This document shows positions 1 through 7,717 of a stretch of 31,431 bases of DNA, piece by piece; position 1 is the stretch's first letter, and the number at the start of each line of letters is the position of its first letter. The notes beneath the pieces were generated by a model. That model was not told where the DNA came from. It did not search any database and saw nothing but the letters and a program-made list of their open reading frames with translations. Made by a program: the position numbers and the translations under genes. Source of the DNA: Candidatus Caldatribacterium sp. (GTDB lineage: Bacteria > Atribacterota > Atribacteria > Atribacterales > Caldatribacteriaceae); NCBI GenBank assembly GCA_025060675.1, contig JANXBI010000033.1, positions 1 through 31,431 on the forward strand. Direction: 5' to 3'.

Positions 1-620
1 TTCATAACCTCAACGATTTTTCGGTGATCATGTACTGCGGTATAGGGCATGGTTTTCATTGAAGTCCACATCGAAGCCCTAAAGAGGTCAAGAATAGTGT
101 TTCCTATCTTCTCTATGTAGGGGTTTTGAGTTAGGGAGAACACTTTCCGATGGAACTCAATGTCTTTTTCGAGCGGCAAAATGCCCTGTTGCAGGGAGGC
201 TTCTGTTTCATCGACCATCCTTTCGAGTGCTTCTAGGTCTTTCGTTGTTGCCTTTGTGGCAGCAAGTGCCGTAAAGACAGGTTCTAAAATAAACCGAAGT
301 TCGCATATATCGGTGCTTGATCCTTGTTGTGTGAGAAGCGAAAAAACGAGTGGGTCTAATATGGCGTGTCTTGGTTTTTCAGGGATAAATATACCCTTGC
401 CTCTCTTTCTTTCTACAACTCCAAGGGCTTCCAGCATTCTAAGGGCTTCTCGAACCGAGCCTCTACTCACTCCCAGTGTGTTAGCGAGGTCGGACTCAGA
501 AGGTAACCTGTCCCCCGGCTTAAGTTCTCCACTAATGAGCGCTTCTTTGACTTGCTTGAGAACAAGCTGGACTAAGGATTCTCTCTCAAGAGGTTGCAGG
601 AACAACGTGCCCATTTTCAT
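1..620 (-). CDS. GntR/FadR-family transcriptional regulator (partial, 3' end outside window)
   Basis: Reading the minus strand from an ATG at 620 gives about 206 residues with no stop before the window edge, so the C-terminus is missing. The N-terminal ~75 residues are a GntR winged helix: 'LISGELKPGDRLPSES' then 'LANTLGVSRGSVREALRML' and 'LGVVERKRGKGIF', all hallmarks of the family. The remainder ('ICELRFILEPVFTALAA', then an alpha-helical stretch containing 'DIEFHRKVF') matches the all-helical FCD ligand-binding domain of the FadR subgroup, which usually senses an organic acid or sugar acid. It probably represses genes to the left of the window; the ligand cannot be told. A second in-frame ATG lies at 614. 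The -10 hexamer is only 6 bases from the ATG at 620, so the mRNA may be leaderless. The plus-strand frame across this region is a shadow. Confidence 0.9.
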   Translation of the reverse strand, partial: MKMGTLFLQPLERESLVQLVLKQVKEALISGELKPGDRLPSESDLANTLGVSRGSVREALRMLEALGVVERKRGKGIFIPEKPRHAILDPLVFSLLTQQGSSTDICELRFILEPVFTALAATKATTKDLEALERMVDETEASLQQGILPLEKDIEFHRKVFSLTQNPYIEKIGNTILDLFRASMWTSMKTMPYTAVHDHRKIVEVM

Positions 621-622
621 AG

Positions 623-655
623 TTGTATTATATACGATATCATACAGCAATACAA
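623..655. promoter_or_regulatory. Inverted repeat over the gntR promoter, possible autoregulatory operator
   Basis: TTGTATT at 623-629 and AATACAA at 649-655 form a perfect 7-base inverted repeat with a 19-base spacer. The arms overlap the -10 and the -35 of the minus-strand promoter. Autoregulation by a GntR-family protein is common, so an operator is plausible. The spacing is wider than for a classical FadR site, and binding is not shown. Confidence 0.3.
627..655 (-). promoter_or_regulatory. Promoter of the gntR-type gene, apparently leaderless
   Basis: On the minus strand there is TTGTAT (655-650), a 17-base spacer and a perfect TATAAT (632-627). Only 6 bases separate the -10 from the ATG at 620, so transcription would begin at or next to the start codon, and no Shine-Dalgarno can fit. 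This is seen directly in the sequence. Leaderless transcription is inferred. Confidence 0.6.
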
Positions 656-675
656 CATGTCATATGAAAATCTTT

Positions 676-703
676 TAGACTGGTACGCACAATGTGATAT
701 GCT
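676..703 (+). promoter_or_regulatory. Weak candidate promoter for the serpin gene
   Basis: TAGACT (676-681), a 16-base spacer and TATGCT (698-703) each match 4 of 6 consensus positions. A strong Shine-Dalgarno (AAAGGAGGGG, 727-736) follows ahead of the ATG at 743. The assignment rests only on position and a partial match. Confidence 0.3.
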
Positions 704-742
704 TTATCCTGTGGTGTGACTCCGTAAAAGGAGGGGTATGGA

Positions 743-2941
743 ATGAAATTTCTCCTCTCTATCCTCTTGTTCCTTGGGTTGATTCTTCTGTGGTTAGGAT
801 TGGCTTTCTCGCAGGACGTTGTTATCATTGACGATCCTTTGCTGTGTCGCCTCGTTGCACGAGAGAATTTTGATCGGCGTCTCATGTGGGCGACGGATTA
901 TGTTCTTGAGATTCAAGTAGCAGACAGCGATGCATCCCTAAAGGTTTCGTATGTGCTTTTCGATTCTTCTGGAACCCCACAATTTCCTACTCAAGGGATA
1001 GAAGTGCGGGGGAGCGAGTTTATCGCCGGTTGGGACCCAGGAAGGCAACACTTTTTCCGTACCGAGGTAGGACCGAGTCCTCAGTATCTCCCTTTCCCTC
1101 ATTACCGGACGGTGTTCCTTGTTCTTGCTGGGGATGAGAAGATGTACGCTGTTTTCCTTCGGGAAAACGACAGAAAAGTGACTGCTTTCGTTCTCGAAGG
1201 TGGACTCTTTGAACGTTTCGCAATTCCAGGTCTTGGGGAGGTACGAGTTCAAAATGGTTCCCTTAGAATAGAGTCTTTTGGAGGACCGGTGGAGGTTGGC
1301 CTCTGGAGAAATGGTGCATACCTCCACGATGAAGTCGCCGGTTATGCTCTTCCTGAATTTGCTGCCAATCCGAAGTACTACAGCGTTCCCCTGGGACTTT
1401 TTATGCTCGCCGTTGCCCGTTATGGAAAGATTGGGGTTCTCATAGGAGAAAGGACCGAGAGGGGTGTTGTTGCTACTGTCCTCTCAGGGTCGAGGATTCT
1501 CGAGAGGGAGGAAGTTCCAGGACTTTGCCTCCTCCAAGCTCTCCCTGGACCACAGGTCCTTGTCGAGTCTCTTGGGAGGCCAGTGGAGGTTACCCATTTT
1601 AGCTTTGATAATACCTGCTACCAATGGGAAGTGGGTGGCTGGGCTCGACCAGAATTTCGAGAGAATCCTCAGGTTCTTCCTCTCAAGCATTACACTCCAG
1701 GGTTTCTCCTTGTGAGTCGCTATGACCGGGTTGGTCTTTTCTTCTATAACGAGAATGATGGTGTTGTGGGAATCCTTCCTGTGCGGGGGAAAGGAGTATG
1801 TTCCTCTCAAGCTTGGGATTTTTCTTTCGCGCTTTTGAGAGAGGTTGCTCAGAAAGAGGGAACAAATGTTCTTCTCTCTCCCCTGAGTCTTATGACATCC
1901 CTTGCCATCCTTCTTGGAGGTGCTTGTGGAGAAACGGAGAGGTCCTTAGTGGCACTCTTTGGTTTTCCGGGGTGCACTGCTCCAGATGTTAGGAGAACAT
2001 GGGCAAGTCTTCGGGAAGAGTTAGAGGAAGTGAACGAGGATTCTCGAGTAACCCTTTCTCTGGCTTGTGCCCTGTGGGGACGTGAGGATGTTGCTTTTCA
2101 TAGGGAATTCCTTGCAGAGAGTGCAAATCTCTTTGGTGCACACTTTGAGGCTCTTGACTTTGGAGATCCCGGTGCTTTAGAGCATATCAATGCTTGGATA
2201 CGGGAACGTACGGAAGGACGCATAAAACAACTTTTGGAGAGGCTTCGTTCTGAAGACCTTCTGGTTATCACTGAGGCCTTGTGCTTTAAAGCTTTGTGGA
2301 CTCGGGGTTTTGACCCGGGCAAAACCCAAGATGCGCCTTTTGTACTTCCTGATGGTCGGAAGAAAAGCTGGCCCATGATGGAAGAGATGGGCGATTTTCT
2401 GTATTTTGAAGATGAACTTTTGCAAATCGTGGCCTTGCCTTATGGTGAAGAGCGGAGAATCAGGATGTGTCTTCTTCTGCCTCGCCAGGGTGTTTCCCTG
2501 AGAGATCTTCTTAACGCGCTCAGTGCAGCAACGTGGGAAAAATGGCGTTCTGCCCTCGTGAATCGAAGAGGGTGTGTCAGAATTCCTCGCTTTGCGATGG
2601 AGTACAAGGGGGAGCTTAAGGAGGCTTTAAGCGCTCTTGGCGTTGGGATTATTTTCTCTCCATCGGCTTCTTTTTGTCGCCTCGTGGACGGCTGGGTTTC
2701 CGTGAGCAGCATTCAGCATGGGGCCTACATCGAGGTGGATGAACGGGGAACGGAAGCTTCTGGAGCGACAGCTTTAGTTGTGTCGAAGGGCTTGCCGGAT
2801 CTTTTCTATTTTGTGGCGGATAAACCGTTTTGCTTCATCCTCGAAGACGTCTTAACGGGGATGCCCCTTTTTGTCGGTATCTTGGTAAATCCGGAAAACC
2901 CTGTTGGCAAAGATTTTCCTCTAGGGGGAAGGAAGGTATAA
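743..2941 (+). CDS. Secreted serpin with a three-repeat N-terminal region
   Basis: The 732-residue protein starts with a signal peptide (hydrophobic residues 4-22, then 'AFSQ'). Residues ~60-350 are an unrecognised region that repeats three times (about 60-150, 155-250 and 250-350). Repeats two and three share 'ESFGGPVEV'/'ESLGRPVEV' and 'PEFAANP'/'PEFRENP', each followed by a beta-rich hydrophobic segment. Residues ~355-727 are a full serpin: 'NVLLSPLSLMTSLAILLGGA', 'HINAWIRERTEGRI', 'LCFKALW', 'YIEVDERGTEASGATA' and 'KPFCFIL'. The reactive-loop hinge (from G669) has the small residues needed for loop insertion, so an inhibitory serpin is likely; the target protease is unknown. By alignment to antitrypsin, P1 would fall on Gly, with Lys at P2. 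Most serpins are ~380 residues, so nearly half of this one is extra. The ATG at 743 is favoured by a 10-base Shine-Dalgarno six bases upstream. Confidence 0.92.
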   Translation: MKFLLSILLFLGLILLWLGLAFSQDVVIIDDPLLCRLVARENFDRRLMWATDYVLEIQVADSDASLKVSYVLFDSSGTPQFPTQGIEVRGSEFIAGWDPGRQHFFRTEVGPSPQYLPFPHYRTVFLVLAGDEKMYAVFLRENDRKVTAFVLEGGLFERFAIPGLGEVRVQNGSLRIESFGGPVEVGLWRNGAYLHDEVAGYALPEFAANPKYYSVPLGLFMLAVARYGKIGVLIGERTERGVVATVLSGSRILEREEVPGLCLLQALPGPQVLVESLGRPVEVTHFSFDNTCYQWEVGGWARPEFRENPQVLPLKHYTPGFLLVSRYDRVGLFFYNENDGVVGILPVRGKGVCSSQAWDFSFALLREVAQKEGTNVLLSPLSLMTSLAILLGGACGETERSLVALFGFPGCTAPDVRRTWASLREELEEVNEDSRVTLSLACALWGREDVAFHREFLAESANLFGAHFEALDFGDPGALEHINAWIRERTEGRIKQLLERLRSEDLLVITEALCFKALWTRGFDPGKTQDAPFVLPDGRKKSWPMMEEMGDFLYFEDELLQIVALPYGEERRIRMCLLLPRQGVSLRDLLNALSAATWEKWRSALVNRRGCVRIPRFAMEYKGELKEALSALGVGIIFSPSASFCRLVDGWVSVSSIQHGAYIEVDERGTEASGATALVVSKGLPDLFYFVADKPFCFILEDVLTGMPLFVGILVNPENPVGKDFPLGGRKV

Positions 2942-2942
2942 T
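2937..2942 (+). promoter_or_regulatory. -10-like hexamer ahead of the HDOD gene
   Basis: A perfect TATAAT overlaps the serpin stop codon, about 36 bases before the HDOD start. No convincing -35 is seen at the right distance (TTTTCC at 2914-2919 is weak). It may give the HDOD gene its own transcript in addition to read-through from the serpin gene. Confidence 0.3.
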
Positions 2943-2977
2943 GTTTTACTGAGGGGGAATTTCTCTGGAGGGAGCTT

Positions 2978-3826
2978 ATGGCGAAACTTACACTTCCGGC
3001 ATTGGTGCGAGCGGTTGAGGACCTCCCGGCTCTGCCGGCGGTTGTACAGAGGGTGATTGAGCTCACCGAGGATCCCAAGTCGACGGCAAGGGATATCAAC
3101 AATGTTATCACTCAAGATCAAGGTCTTACAGCAAAGGTGCTTCGCCTGGCGAATTCCGCGTTCTACGGTTTTCCACGGCGCATTTCTACAGTGACTGATG
3201 CTACGATTCTCCTTGGTTTTCAAACGATCCGAAGTATTGTTCTCGCCGCTTCGGTGAGTGAGATGATGAAGAAAGGTCTCAAAGGATACGCTCTTGAGCG
3301 GGGAGAACTCTGGCGGCACTCACAAGCAGCGGCGGTGAGCGCCCGAATGTTGGCTAAGGAAATCAAATTCCCTCGTCTTGAGGTAGCCTACACCGCAGCC
3401 TTGCTCCACGACATTGGGAAGCTCATCCTTGATGTGTACCTGACGGAGGAGTACGAGGCTGTTCTTGAAAAGGTGGAGAAAGAGGGAATGACGTTTCTGC
3501 GGGCGGAGGAGGAAATCCTTGGTTTCAATCATGCTGCAGTGGGTGCGAAAGTGGCTGAGAAGTGGAATCTTCCTGCAGAGCTTGTTGAGGCCATTGGTTT
3601 GCACCATGAGCCAGAGCGAGCCAAAGAAAATCCAAAGCTTACCGCTATTACCCATGTCGCCGATTGCATGAGCGTGACGCTTGGCATGGGTGTGGGAATT
3701 GACGGGTTCCTTTACTCCATCTCCCCGAAGGCTATAGAGCTGCTTGGGCTTAGTGAGCCTGTGGTGGATCGTCTCATCGCTAACCTTGCCGAAATCCTTG
3801 TTGATGAGGACACGTTTGGAGAATGA
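2978..3826 (+). CDS. HDOD domain protein with intact HD-type metal residues
   Basis: The 282-residue protein begins with the HDOD signature 'LPALPAVVQRVIELTEDP' and 'LTAKVLRLANSAFYGFPRRI', followed by 'VTDATILLGFQTIRSIVLA'. HDOD proteins are HD-superfamily relatives found in bacterial signalling, often without catalysis. Here a fairly complete set of HD-type residues is visible: 'LWRHS', 'ALLHDIGKL', 'FNHAAVGAK', 'GLHHEP' and 'HVADCMS'. A phosphohydrolase activity, for example on a cyclic dinucleotide, therefore cannot be excluded. It is a soluble, stand-alone domain with no receiver or GGDEF attached. A Shine-Dalgarno (GGAGGGAG) stands just before the ATG. It lies 36 bases after the serpin gene and just ahead of the ECF gene; no functional link to either is evident. 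Confidence 0.9.
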   Translation: MAKLTLPALVRAVEDLPALPAVVQRVIELTEDPKSTARDINNVITQDQGLTAKVLRLANSAFYGFPRRISTVTDATILLGFQTIRSIVLAASVSEMMKKGLKGYALERGELWRHSQAAAVSARMLAKEIKFPRLEVAYTAALLHDIGKLILDVYLTEEYEAVLEKVEKEGMTFLRAEEEILGFNHAAVGAKVAEKWNLPAELVEAIGLHHEPERAKENPKLTAITHVADCMSVTLGMGVGIDGFLYSISPKAIELLGLSEPVVDRLIANLAEILVDEDTFGE

Positions 3827-3831
3827 CTGTG

Positions 3832-3837
3832 TATAAT
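3832..3837 (+). promoter_or_regulatory. -10 hexamer for the ECF S-component gene
   Basis: A perfect TATAAT lies six bases after the HDOD stop and 33 bases before the chosen ATG (3870). A start site near 3844 would leave a ~25-base leader holding the Shine-Dalgarno. That is too short for a riboswitch. No good -35 is visible. Confidence 0.4.
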
Positions 3838-3869
3838 ACCAGGGAGTGAGGAAAAAGGAGGCGATCCAG

Positions 3870-4373
3870 ATGGAGGAGAGAACGCGAACTCTTGTTCTTG
3901 GTGCCTTGGGTGTTGCCCTGGTTGCCCTGGCTACGATGAGTATCCAGATTCCAGTGCCGCAAACCCGGGGATACATCAACCTGGGAGACACCTTAATTGT
4001 CGTTTTTGCTCTCCTCTTTGGTGCACGGATTGGGTTTCTTGCTGGAGGCATTGGTTCAGCTCTTGCTGACTTGCTCTCTGGGTATGCACATTGGGCACCC
4101 TTTACCTTGGTGATTAAGGGCATAGAGGGCCTTATCATTGGGCTTTTTGCCTCTGGGGAGAAGAGTCCCTCTTGGAAGCTCTTTGTTGTTCTGCTTGCTA
4201 CGCTTGAGATGGTGGCAGGGTATTTCCTTGTGGAAGTCATTCTCTACGGGCTTGGTGGGGCTTTAGCTGAGCTCCCGGGAAACCTCATCCAGGCAGGGAG
4301 CGCTGTTGTGGTCGGGCCTTTGGTAGCTTTTGCGCTCCAACGTCTTGAGCGCGTTCTCTTCCGGAAAATCTGA
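3870..4373 (+). CDS. ECF transporter S component (substrate-binding membrane subunit)
   Basis: This is a 167-residue membrane protein with five or six hydrophobic segments. The segment 'IPVPQTRGYINLGDTLI' followed by 'LLFGARIGFLAGGIGSALADLL' is typical of the riboflavin/folate-like group of energy-coupling-factor S components. These bind a vitamin or similar small molecule and dock onto a shared EcfT-EcfA module, which is not in this window. The substrate cannot be deduced. I chose the ATG at 3870 over an in-frame GTG at 3846 because AAAAAGGAGG (3852-3861) is eight bases upstream of the ATG, while the GTG has no ribosome site. The last 111 bases overlap the convergent phosphomannomutase gene on the other strand. 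Confidence 0.82.
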   Translation: MEERTRTLVLGALGVALVALATMSIQIPVPQTRGYINLGDTLIVVFALLFGARIGFLAGGIGSALADLLSGYAHWAPFTLVIKGIEGLIIGLFASGEKSPSWKLFVVLLATLEMVAGYFLVEVILYGLGGALAELPGNLIQAGSAVVVGPLVAFALQRLERVLFRKI

Positions 4374-5720
4374 GGAGAGTTTCTCAAGCACTTCTTTTTC
4401 AATTTCGGGGAAGGGTCCAAGGAGTCTACGGACGAGTTCTGGGATACTCTCTGGGTTCTTCCCCTCAAAGCGAAGGGTATACACGGGTTCAGTCACTGAT
4501 TTTCGGATGAGGGCCCAACCATCTTCCCATTCTACCCGGAGGCCATCGAGGTGCGAGATGGTCCCGGTGGCGATCCGCTCTTCAAGAAGGGTCAAGAGAT
4601 TCTCTCTGTTTTGCCTGGGAATACGGATATCTGGAGTTACATAGCTTCTCGGAAACGTAGCCACAATCTGGGAGAGGGGCTCTGATCTCTGGCTCAAAAG
4701 GGCAAGAAAGAGAGAGGCGGCATACAGCCCATCGTCTCGCCCAAGCTCTTGGAAGAAATAGTGCCCGCTGATTTCTCCAGCCATAGTGGCGTTCTCTTTA
4801 AGGAGCCTTCTTTTGATGTAGGCATGACCAGAGCGTTCCGGAAGAGGTATGCCGCGAATTCTTCGAATTTCCTCAGGGACAATGGAAGAACACTTAAGGT
4901 CGTACACGAATTTTCGCTCGCCCGGTTGCGCAGCAAGGTGGTATCGGATGAAGAAAATCATACCCTCTTCGCCGGAGAGGACTCTTCCGGTGTCAGCCAC
5001 AAAGACGACCCGGTCACCATCGCCATCGAAAGCTACCCCAGCGTGGGCTTTTACGTCGCAAACCTTTGCACTCAGGGCGCTGAGGTTTTTCGCTTGGGCG
5101 GGATTGGGAGGACGGTTGGGGAAGGTACCGTCAAAGGAGCAGAAAAGCTCATGCACTTCGTATCCGAGATGCCTCAAAAAACGAGGAGCGAGGTAAGAGT
5201 AACACCCATTCCCACAATCAACAACAACCCGAAGAGGCTTTTTAGGTCTTGGCGCATGCGTGGCAAGGAACTCAAAGTAAGCATCTTCAAGGTGTACCCA
5301 AGATACACGTCCCTTAGGACTTTCTCGGAAATTACCCTCTCTGATGCGCTCAGCAAGTACGGCGAAGTCCTCAGGTGTCGGAGGACGATCGGCAAACCCT
5401 ATTTTGAAGCCATTGTACTGGGGTGGGTTGTGACTTGCGGTGACCATAATACCTGCTTGGGCTTTGAGATGGTCAATGGCAAAGTAGAAAAGAGGGGTGG
5501 GAACGATACCAAGGTCGAAGACATTTCCTCCCGCCTGGGTAAGTCCAGCGATGAGCGCCTCTTTAAGGGGAGGGGTGTGGATACGGACGTCACCGCCAAC
5601 TGCAAAGGTGGTGCCTTCTGGAAAAAGGGAAGCGAAGGCCTGGCCGATGGCGTATGCTGTCGCTTCGGTGATTTCCTCAGGAACTACGCCACGAATATCG
5701 CAATCTTTGAAAATGCTCAT
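4263..5720 (-). CDS. Phosphomannomutase/phosphoglucomutase (alpha-D-phosphohexomutase)
   Basis: The 485-residue enzyme interconverts hexose 1- and 6-phosphates, feeding nucleotide-sugar synthesis. The N-terminus 'FKDCDIRGVVPEEI' is typical of the PMM/PGM group. The phosphoserine loop 'GIMVTASHNPPQYNGFKIGF', the metal-binding loop 'DGDGDRVVF' and the sugar-binding loop 'GEISGHYFF' are all intact, so the enzyme should be active. Its ATG overlaps the stop of the upstream epimerase by four bases (5717-5720), so the two are translationally coupled, which suggests a joint role in activated-sugar or surface-polysaccharide metabolism. The C-terminal ~37 residues run antisense into the ECF gene and look less conserved in character. 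Glucose versus mannose preference cannot be read from the sequence. Confidence 0.93.
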   Translation of the reverse strand: MSIFKDCDIRGVVPEEITEATAYAIGQAFASLFPEGTTFAVGGDVRIHTPPLKEALIAGLTQAGGNVFDLGIVPTPLFYFAIDHLKAQAGIMVTASHNPPQYNGFKIGFADRPPTPEDFAVLAERIREGNFRESPKGRVSWVHLEDAYFEFLATHAPRPKKPLRVVVDCGNGCYSYLAPRFLRHLGYEVHELFCSFDGTFPNRPPNPAQAKNLSALSAKVCDVKAHAGVAFDGDGDRVVFVADTGRVLSGEEGMIFFIRYHLAAQPGERKFVYDLKCSSIVPEEIRRIRGIPLPERSGHAYIKRRLLKENATMAGEISGHYFFQELGRDDGLYAASLFLALLSQRSEPLSQIVATFPRSYVTPDIRIPRQNRENLLTLLEERIATGTISHLDGLRVEWEDGWALIRKSVTEPVYTLRFEGKNPESIPELVRRLLGPFPEIEKEVLEKLSSDFPEENALKTLERKSYQRPDHNSAPCLDEVSRELS

Positions 5721-6679
5721 CTCGTTTTCACCTCGAGGATGCCTCGAGCAATAAGGTCATACATGGCTTCTAAAACCGCTGCTTCTGGGGTGTAACGAGG
5801 GACAAAGCCCAAAAGCTCTCTGGCTTTCGTCATGGCTACGCAACACCCCTGGCGAACATGCATGGCGGCTTCCTCTGGGTAGCCAAATGCTTCTGTGTAC
5901 TCCTCGAGGGACATGGAACGAAAACGGAAAGGCTGTCCGAAAGATTTGGCAAGGAATTCCCCAAGACCGAAGAAAGTCATGGCGTAAGGAGCACCGCAGT
6001 TGAAGGCTTCTCCCTCAGCTTTGCAGGGTTGCAAGAGAGCGGCAAAGAAAAGTTCTGCCACGTCCTGAGGATGGACATGATGAAGCGTGCTAAACCCCCC
6101 GTCAAGGAGAATGATTTCCTCTCCGTTGAGGATGCGTTGCAGTGTCTCAGGGTTGTGGTCCCCAAAAGGTGTGACGAAGGTTTTTCCAGGACCGGTGATG
6201 TGAGTAGGGCGAACGATAGTGACCCGCATTCCCTTCTCTCGGTGAGCCGCAAAAAGGATGTCTTCGATGGCAACTTTTTTCCGAGCATAGTCATTTTCGG
6301 GGAGGCGAGGAGCATCTTCTGGAGTTGGAATGCAACGCGTTTTGCCGTAAACCCAGGCGGTGGTGCAGACGCAAAGATGCACATCTTTGTCGGAGACTGC
6401 CTCGACAAGGGATGTCGCGCTCTCTGGCTCAAAGGCGATAAGGTCCACAATGGCGTCAGGCTGTACACTACGGATATGTTCTTGGAGGATTCCTTGCTTC
6501 TCATCCTCCTCTCGATGTCCAGAGAGGAACGTGACTCGTTTCCAGAGGGGGGAGTACGGATAGGGTTGCGTTTCCCCTCGCGTGTACACGAAAACCTTGT
6601 ACCCAAAACTCACAAGTCTTGGGACAAGGTAACTCCCGATGTGACCTGTTCCACCAATGATCAAAACACGTTGTTCCAT
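5717..6679 (-). CDS. NAD(P)-dependent epimerase/dehydratase family protein
   Basis: The 320-residue extended short-chain dehydrogenase starts 'MEQRVLIIGGTGHIGSYL', a Rossmann glycine motif (GxxGxxG). 'CVCTTAWVYG' and 'NDYARKKVAIEDIL' supply the expected Thr and Tyr-x-x-x-Lys catalytic residues, and 'VTIVRPTHITGPG' is the usual substrate-side segment. The family acts on nucleotide sugars and related substrates; the exact one is unknown. It is coupled by a four-base overlap to the phosphohexomutase. The gene is divergent from the aldolase gene (85 bases between start codons), and the ribosome site before its ATG is weak. Confidence 0.85.
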   Translation of the reverse strand: MEQRVLIIGGTGHIGSYLVPRLVSFGYKVFVYTRGETQPYPYSPLWKRVTFLSGHREEDEKQGILQEHIRSVQPDAIVDLIAFEPESATSLVEAVSDKDVHLCVCTTAWVYGKTRCIPTPEDAPRLPENDYARKKVAIEDILFAAHREKGMRVTIVRPTHITGPGKTFVTPFGDHNPETLQRILNGEEIILLDGGFSTLHHVHPQDVAELFFAALLQPCKAEGEAFNCGAPYAMTFFGLGEFLAKSFGQPFRFRSMSLEEYTEAFGYPEEAAMHVRQGCCVAMTKARELLGFVPRYTPEAAVLEAMYDLIARGILEVKTR

Positions 6680-6702
6680 ACTTTCATTGTACGCATTTTC
6701 GG

Positions 6703-6731
6703 TTGCTTCGAAAAGGTCTTTGGGGTAAAGT
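6703..6731 (+). promoter_or_regulatory. Candidate promoter of the aldolase/OYE/radical SAM/MBL operon
   Basis: TTGCTT (6703-6708), a 17-base spacer and TAAAGT (6726-6731) each match four of six consensus positions, in the short divergent spacer upstream of the aldolase gene. A start site near 6738 leaves room for the AAAGGGG ribosome site at 6749-6755. Confidence 0.35.
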
Positions 6732-6764
6732 GGAGTAAAGTTTTTGAGAAAGGGGTACGACGCT

Positions 6765-7703
6765 GTGGCAGATTGGAGAGGAAAACTTGCTCAAGCTCAT
6801 CTCTCCCACATCATGCAAGTTGCATTTGCCCATCGGCTTCTTGTTCCGGCTTTCAACGTTGCATATCTTCCCATGGTGCCGGCCATTGTTGAAGCTTTGC
6901 GTCGGACGGAGACTTTTGCGCTTCTTGAGGTTTCCCGTCCTGATATCACTCGTTTCGGAGCGGAGAGTTTCAAAGCGGTGAAAGAGGCTTTCGATGTGTA
7001 TGGGGATCTCGCGCTTTCGCGCCTCCACCAGGACCATGTGCCGGTGATTGATGAAGAAGGAGAATACGTTGACTGGCGTTCCCTTATTGATGAAGCCCTA
7101 GAGCTTGGATACCATTCGGTGATGATTGATGGTTCACGACTCCCCCTCGAAGAAAACATATGCGTGACGAAAGAGGTGGTTGCCAAGGCTCATGCTCGAG
7201 GGGTGTGTGTTGAAGCAGAGCTTGGAGCGGTTCTCGGGCACGAGTCGGGGCCCCTCCCTCCTTATGAGGAGATTTTTGCAAGCGGCAAGGGGTTCACCAA
7301 TCCAGAAGATGCCCAACGGTTCGTTCAAGAAACTGGAGTGGACTGGCTTTCGGTGGCCATCGGGAATATTCACGGAGCCATTAGTGGGGCGGCAAGGGAT
7401 GCCAAAAAGGTGGAAGCTCGTCTGAATATTGAGCACTTGAAAAAGATTGTGGAACGAACTGGCATTCCTCTTGTTCTCCACGGTGGCTCGGGGATTAGGA
7501 AAGAGTACGTTCTTCAAGCCATCCGCCATGGCATCACGAAAATCAACGTTGGTACGGAAATCCGTCAAGCGTATGAGCAGGCCCTTCGGGCGAAAGGGAC
7601 TGTTGCTGCAGGACAGGAAGCGGTGAGGGAGAAAGTTGAGGAGCTCATCACTGTGTACTACGAGATTCGGGGGTCAGCTCGAAAGCTTGCCGAGTACCTC
7701 TAG
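6765..7703 (+). CDS. Class II fructose-bisphosphate aldolase family protein
   Basis: The 313-residue zinc-aldolase family member resembles Fba/GatY/KbaY. Visible family features are 'VPAFNVAYLPMVPAIVEA' near the N-terminus, 'LSRLHQDHVP' (catalytic Asp and metal-ligand His), 'MIDGSRLPLEENI', 'VEAELGAVLG', 'AIGNIHGA' and 'LVLHGGSGI' (the other metal His residues), and the phosphate-binding 'KINVGTEIRQAY'. The ketose substrate may be fructose, tagatose or another bisphosphate, and is not decided by the sequence. I prefer the GTG at 6765 because AAAGGGG sits nine bases upstream; an in-frame TTG at 6744 would add seven residues without a ribosome site. It is the first gene of a tight operon with the oxidoreductase (14-base gap), radical SAM and MBL genes. 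Confidence 0.87.
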   Translation: MADWRGKLAQAHLSHIMQVAFAHRLLVPAFNVAYLPMVPAIVEALRRTETFALLEVSRPDITRFGAESFKAVKEAFDVYGDLALSRLHQDHVPVIDEEGEYVDWRSLIDEALELGYHSVMIDGSRLPLEENICVTKEVVAKAHARGVCVEAELGAVLGHESGPLPPYEEIFASGKGFTNPEDAQRFVQETGVDWLSVAIGNIHGAISGAARDAKKVEARLNIEHLKKIVERTGIPLVLHGGSGIRKEYVLQAIRHGITKINVGTEIRQAYEQALRAKGTVAAGQEAVREKVEELITVYYEIRGSARKLAEYL

Positions 7704-7717
7704 GGGAGGGATGTGTT

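Noticed and set aside
160..678. Plus-strand frame of 172 codons at the left end
   Set aside because: Shadow of the GntR-family regulator on the minus strand, which has a clear winged-helix domain and promoter.
3838..3869. Riboswitch upstream of the ECF transporter gene
   Set aside because: The -10 at 3832-3837 leaves only about 25 bases of leader, too short for a known vitamin riboswitch.
4749..5795. Long plus-strand frame of 348 codons
   Set aside because: It is antisense to the phosphohexomutase, whose motifs (TASHNP, DGDGDR, GEISGH) are all intact on the other strand. The plus-strand product has no recognisable domain.
5858..6892. Long plus-strand frame of 344 codons
   Set aside because: Antisense to the epimerase/dehydratase with its GGTGHIG and YARKK motifs, and overlapping the aldolase start.
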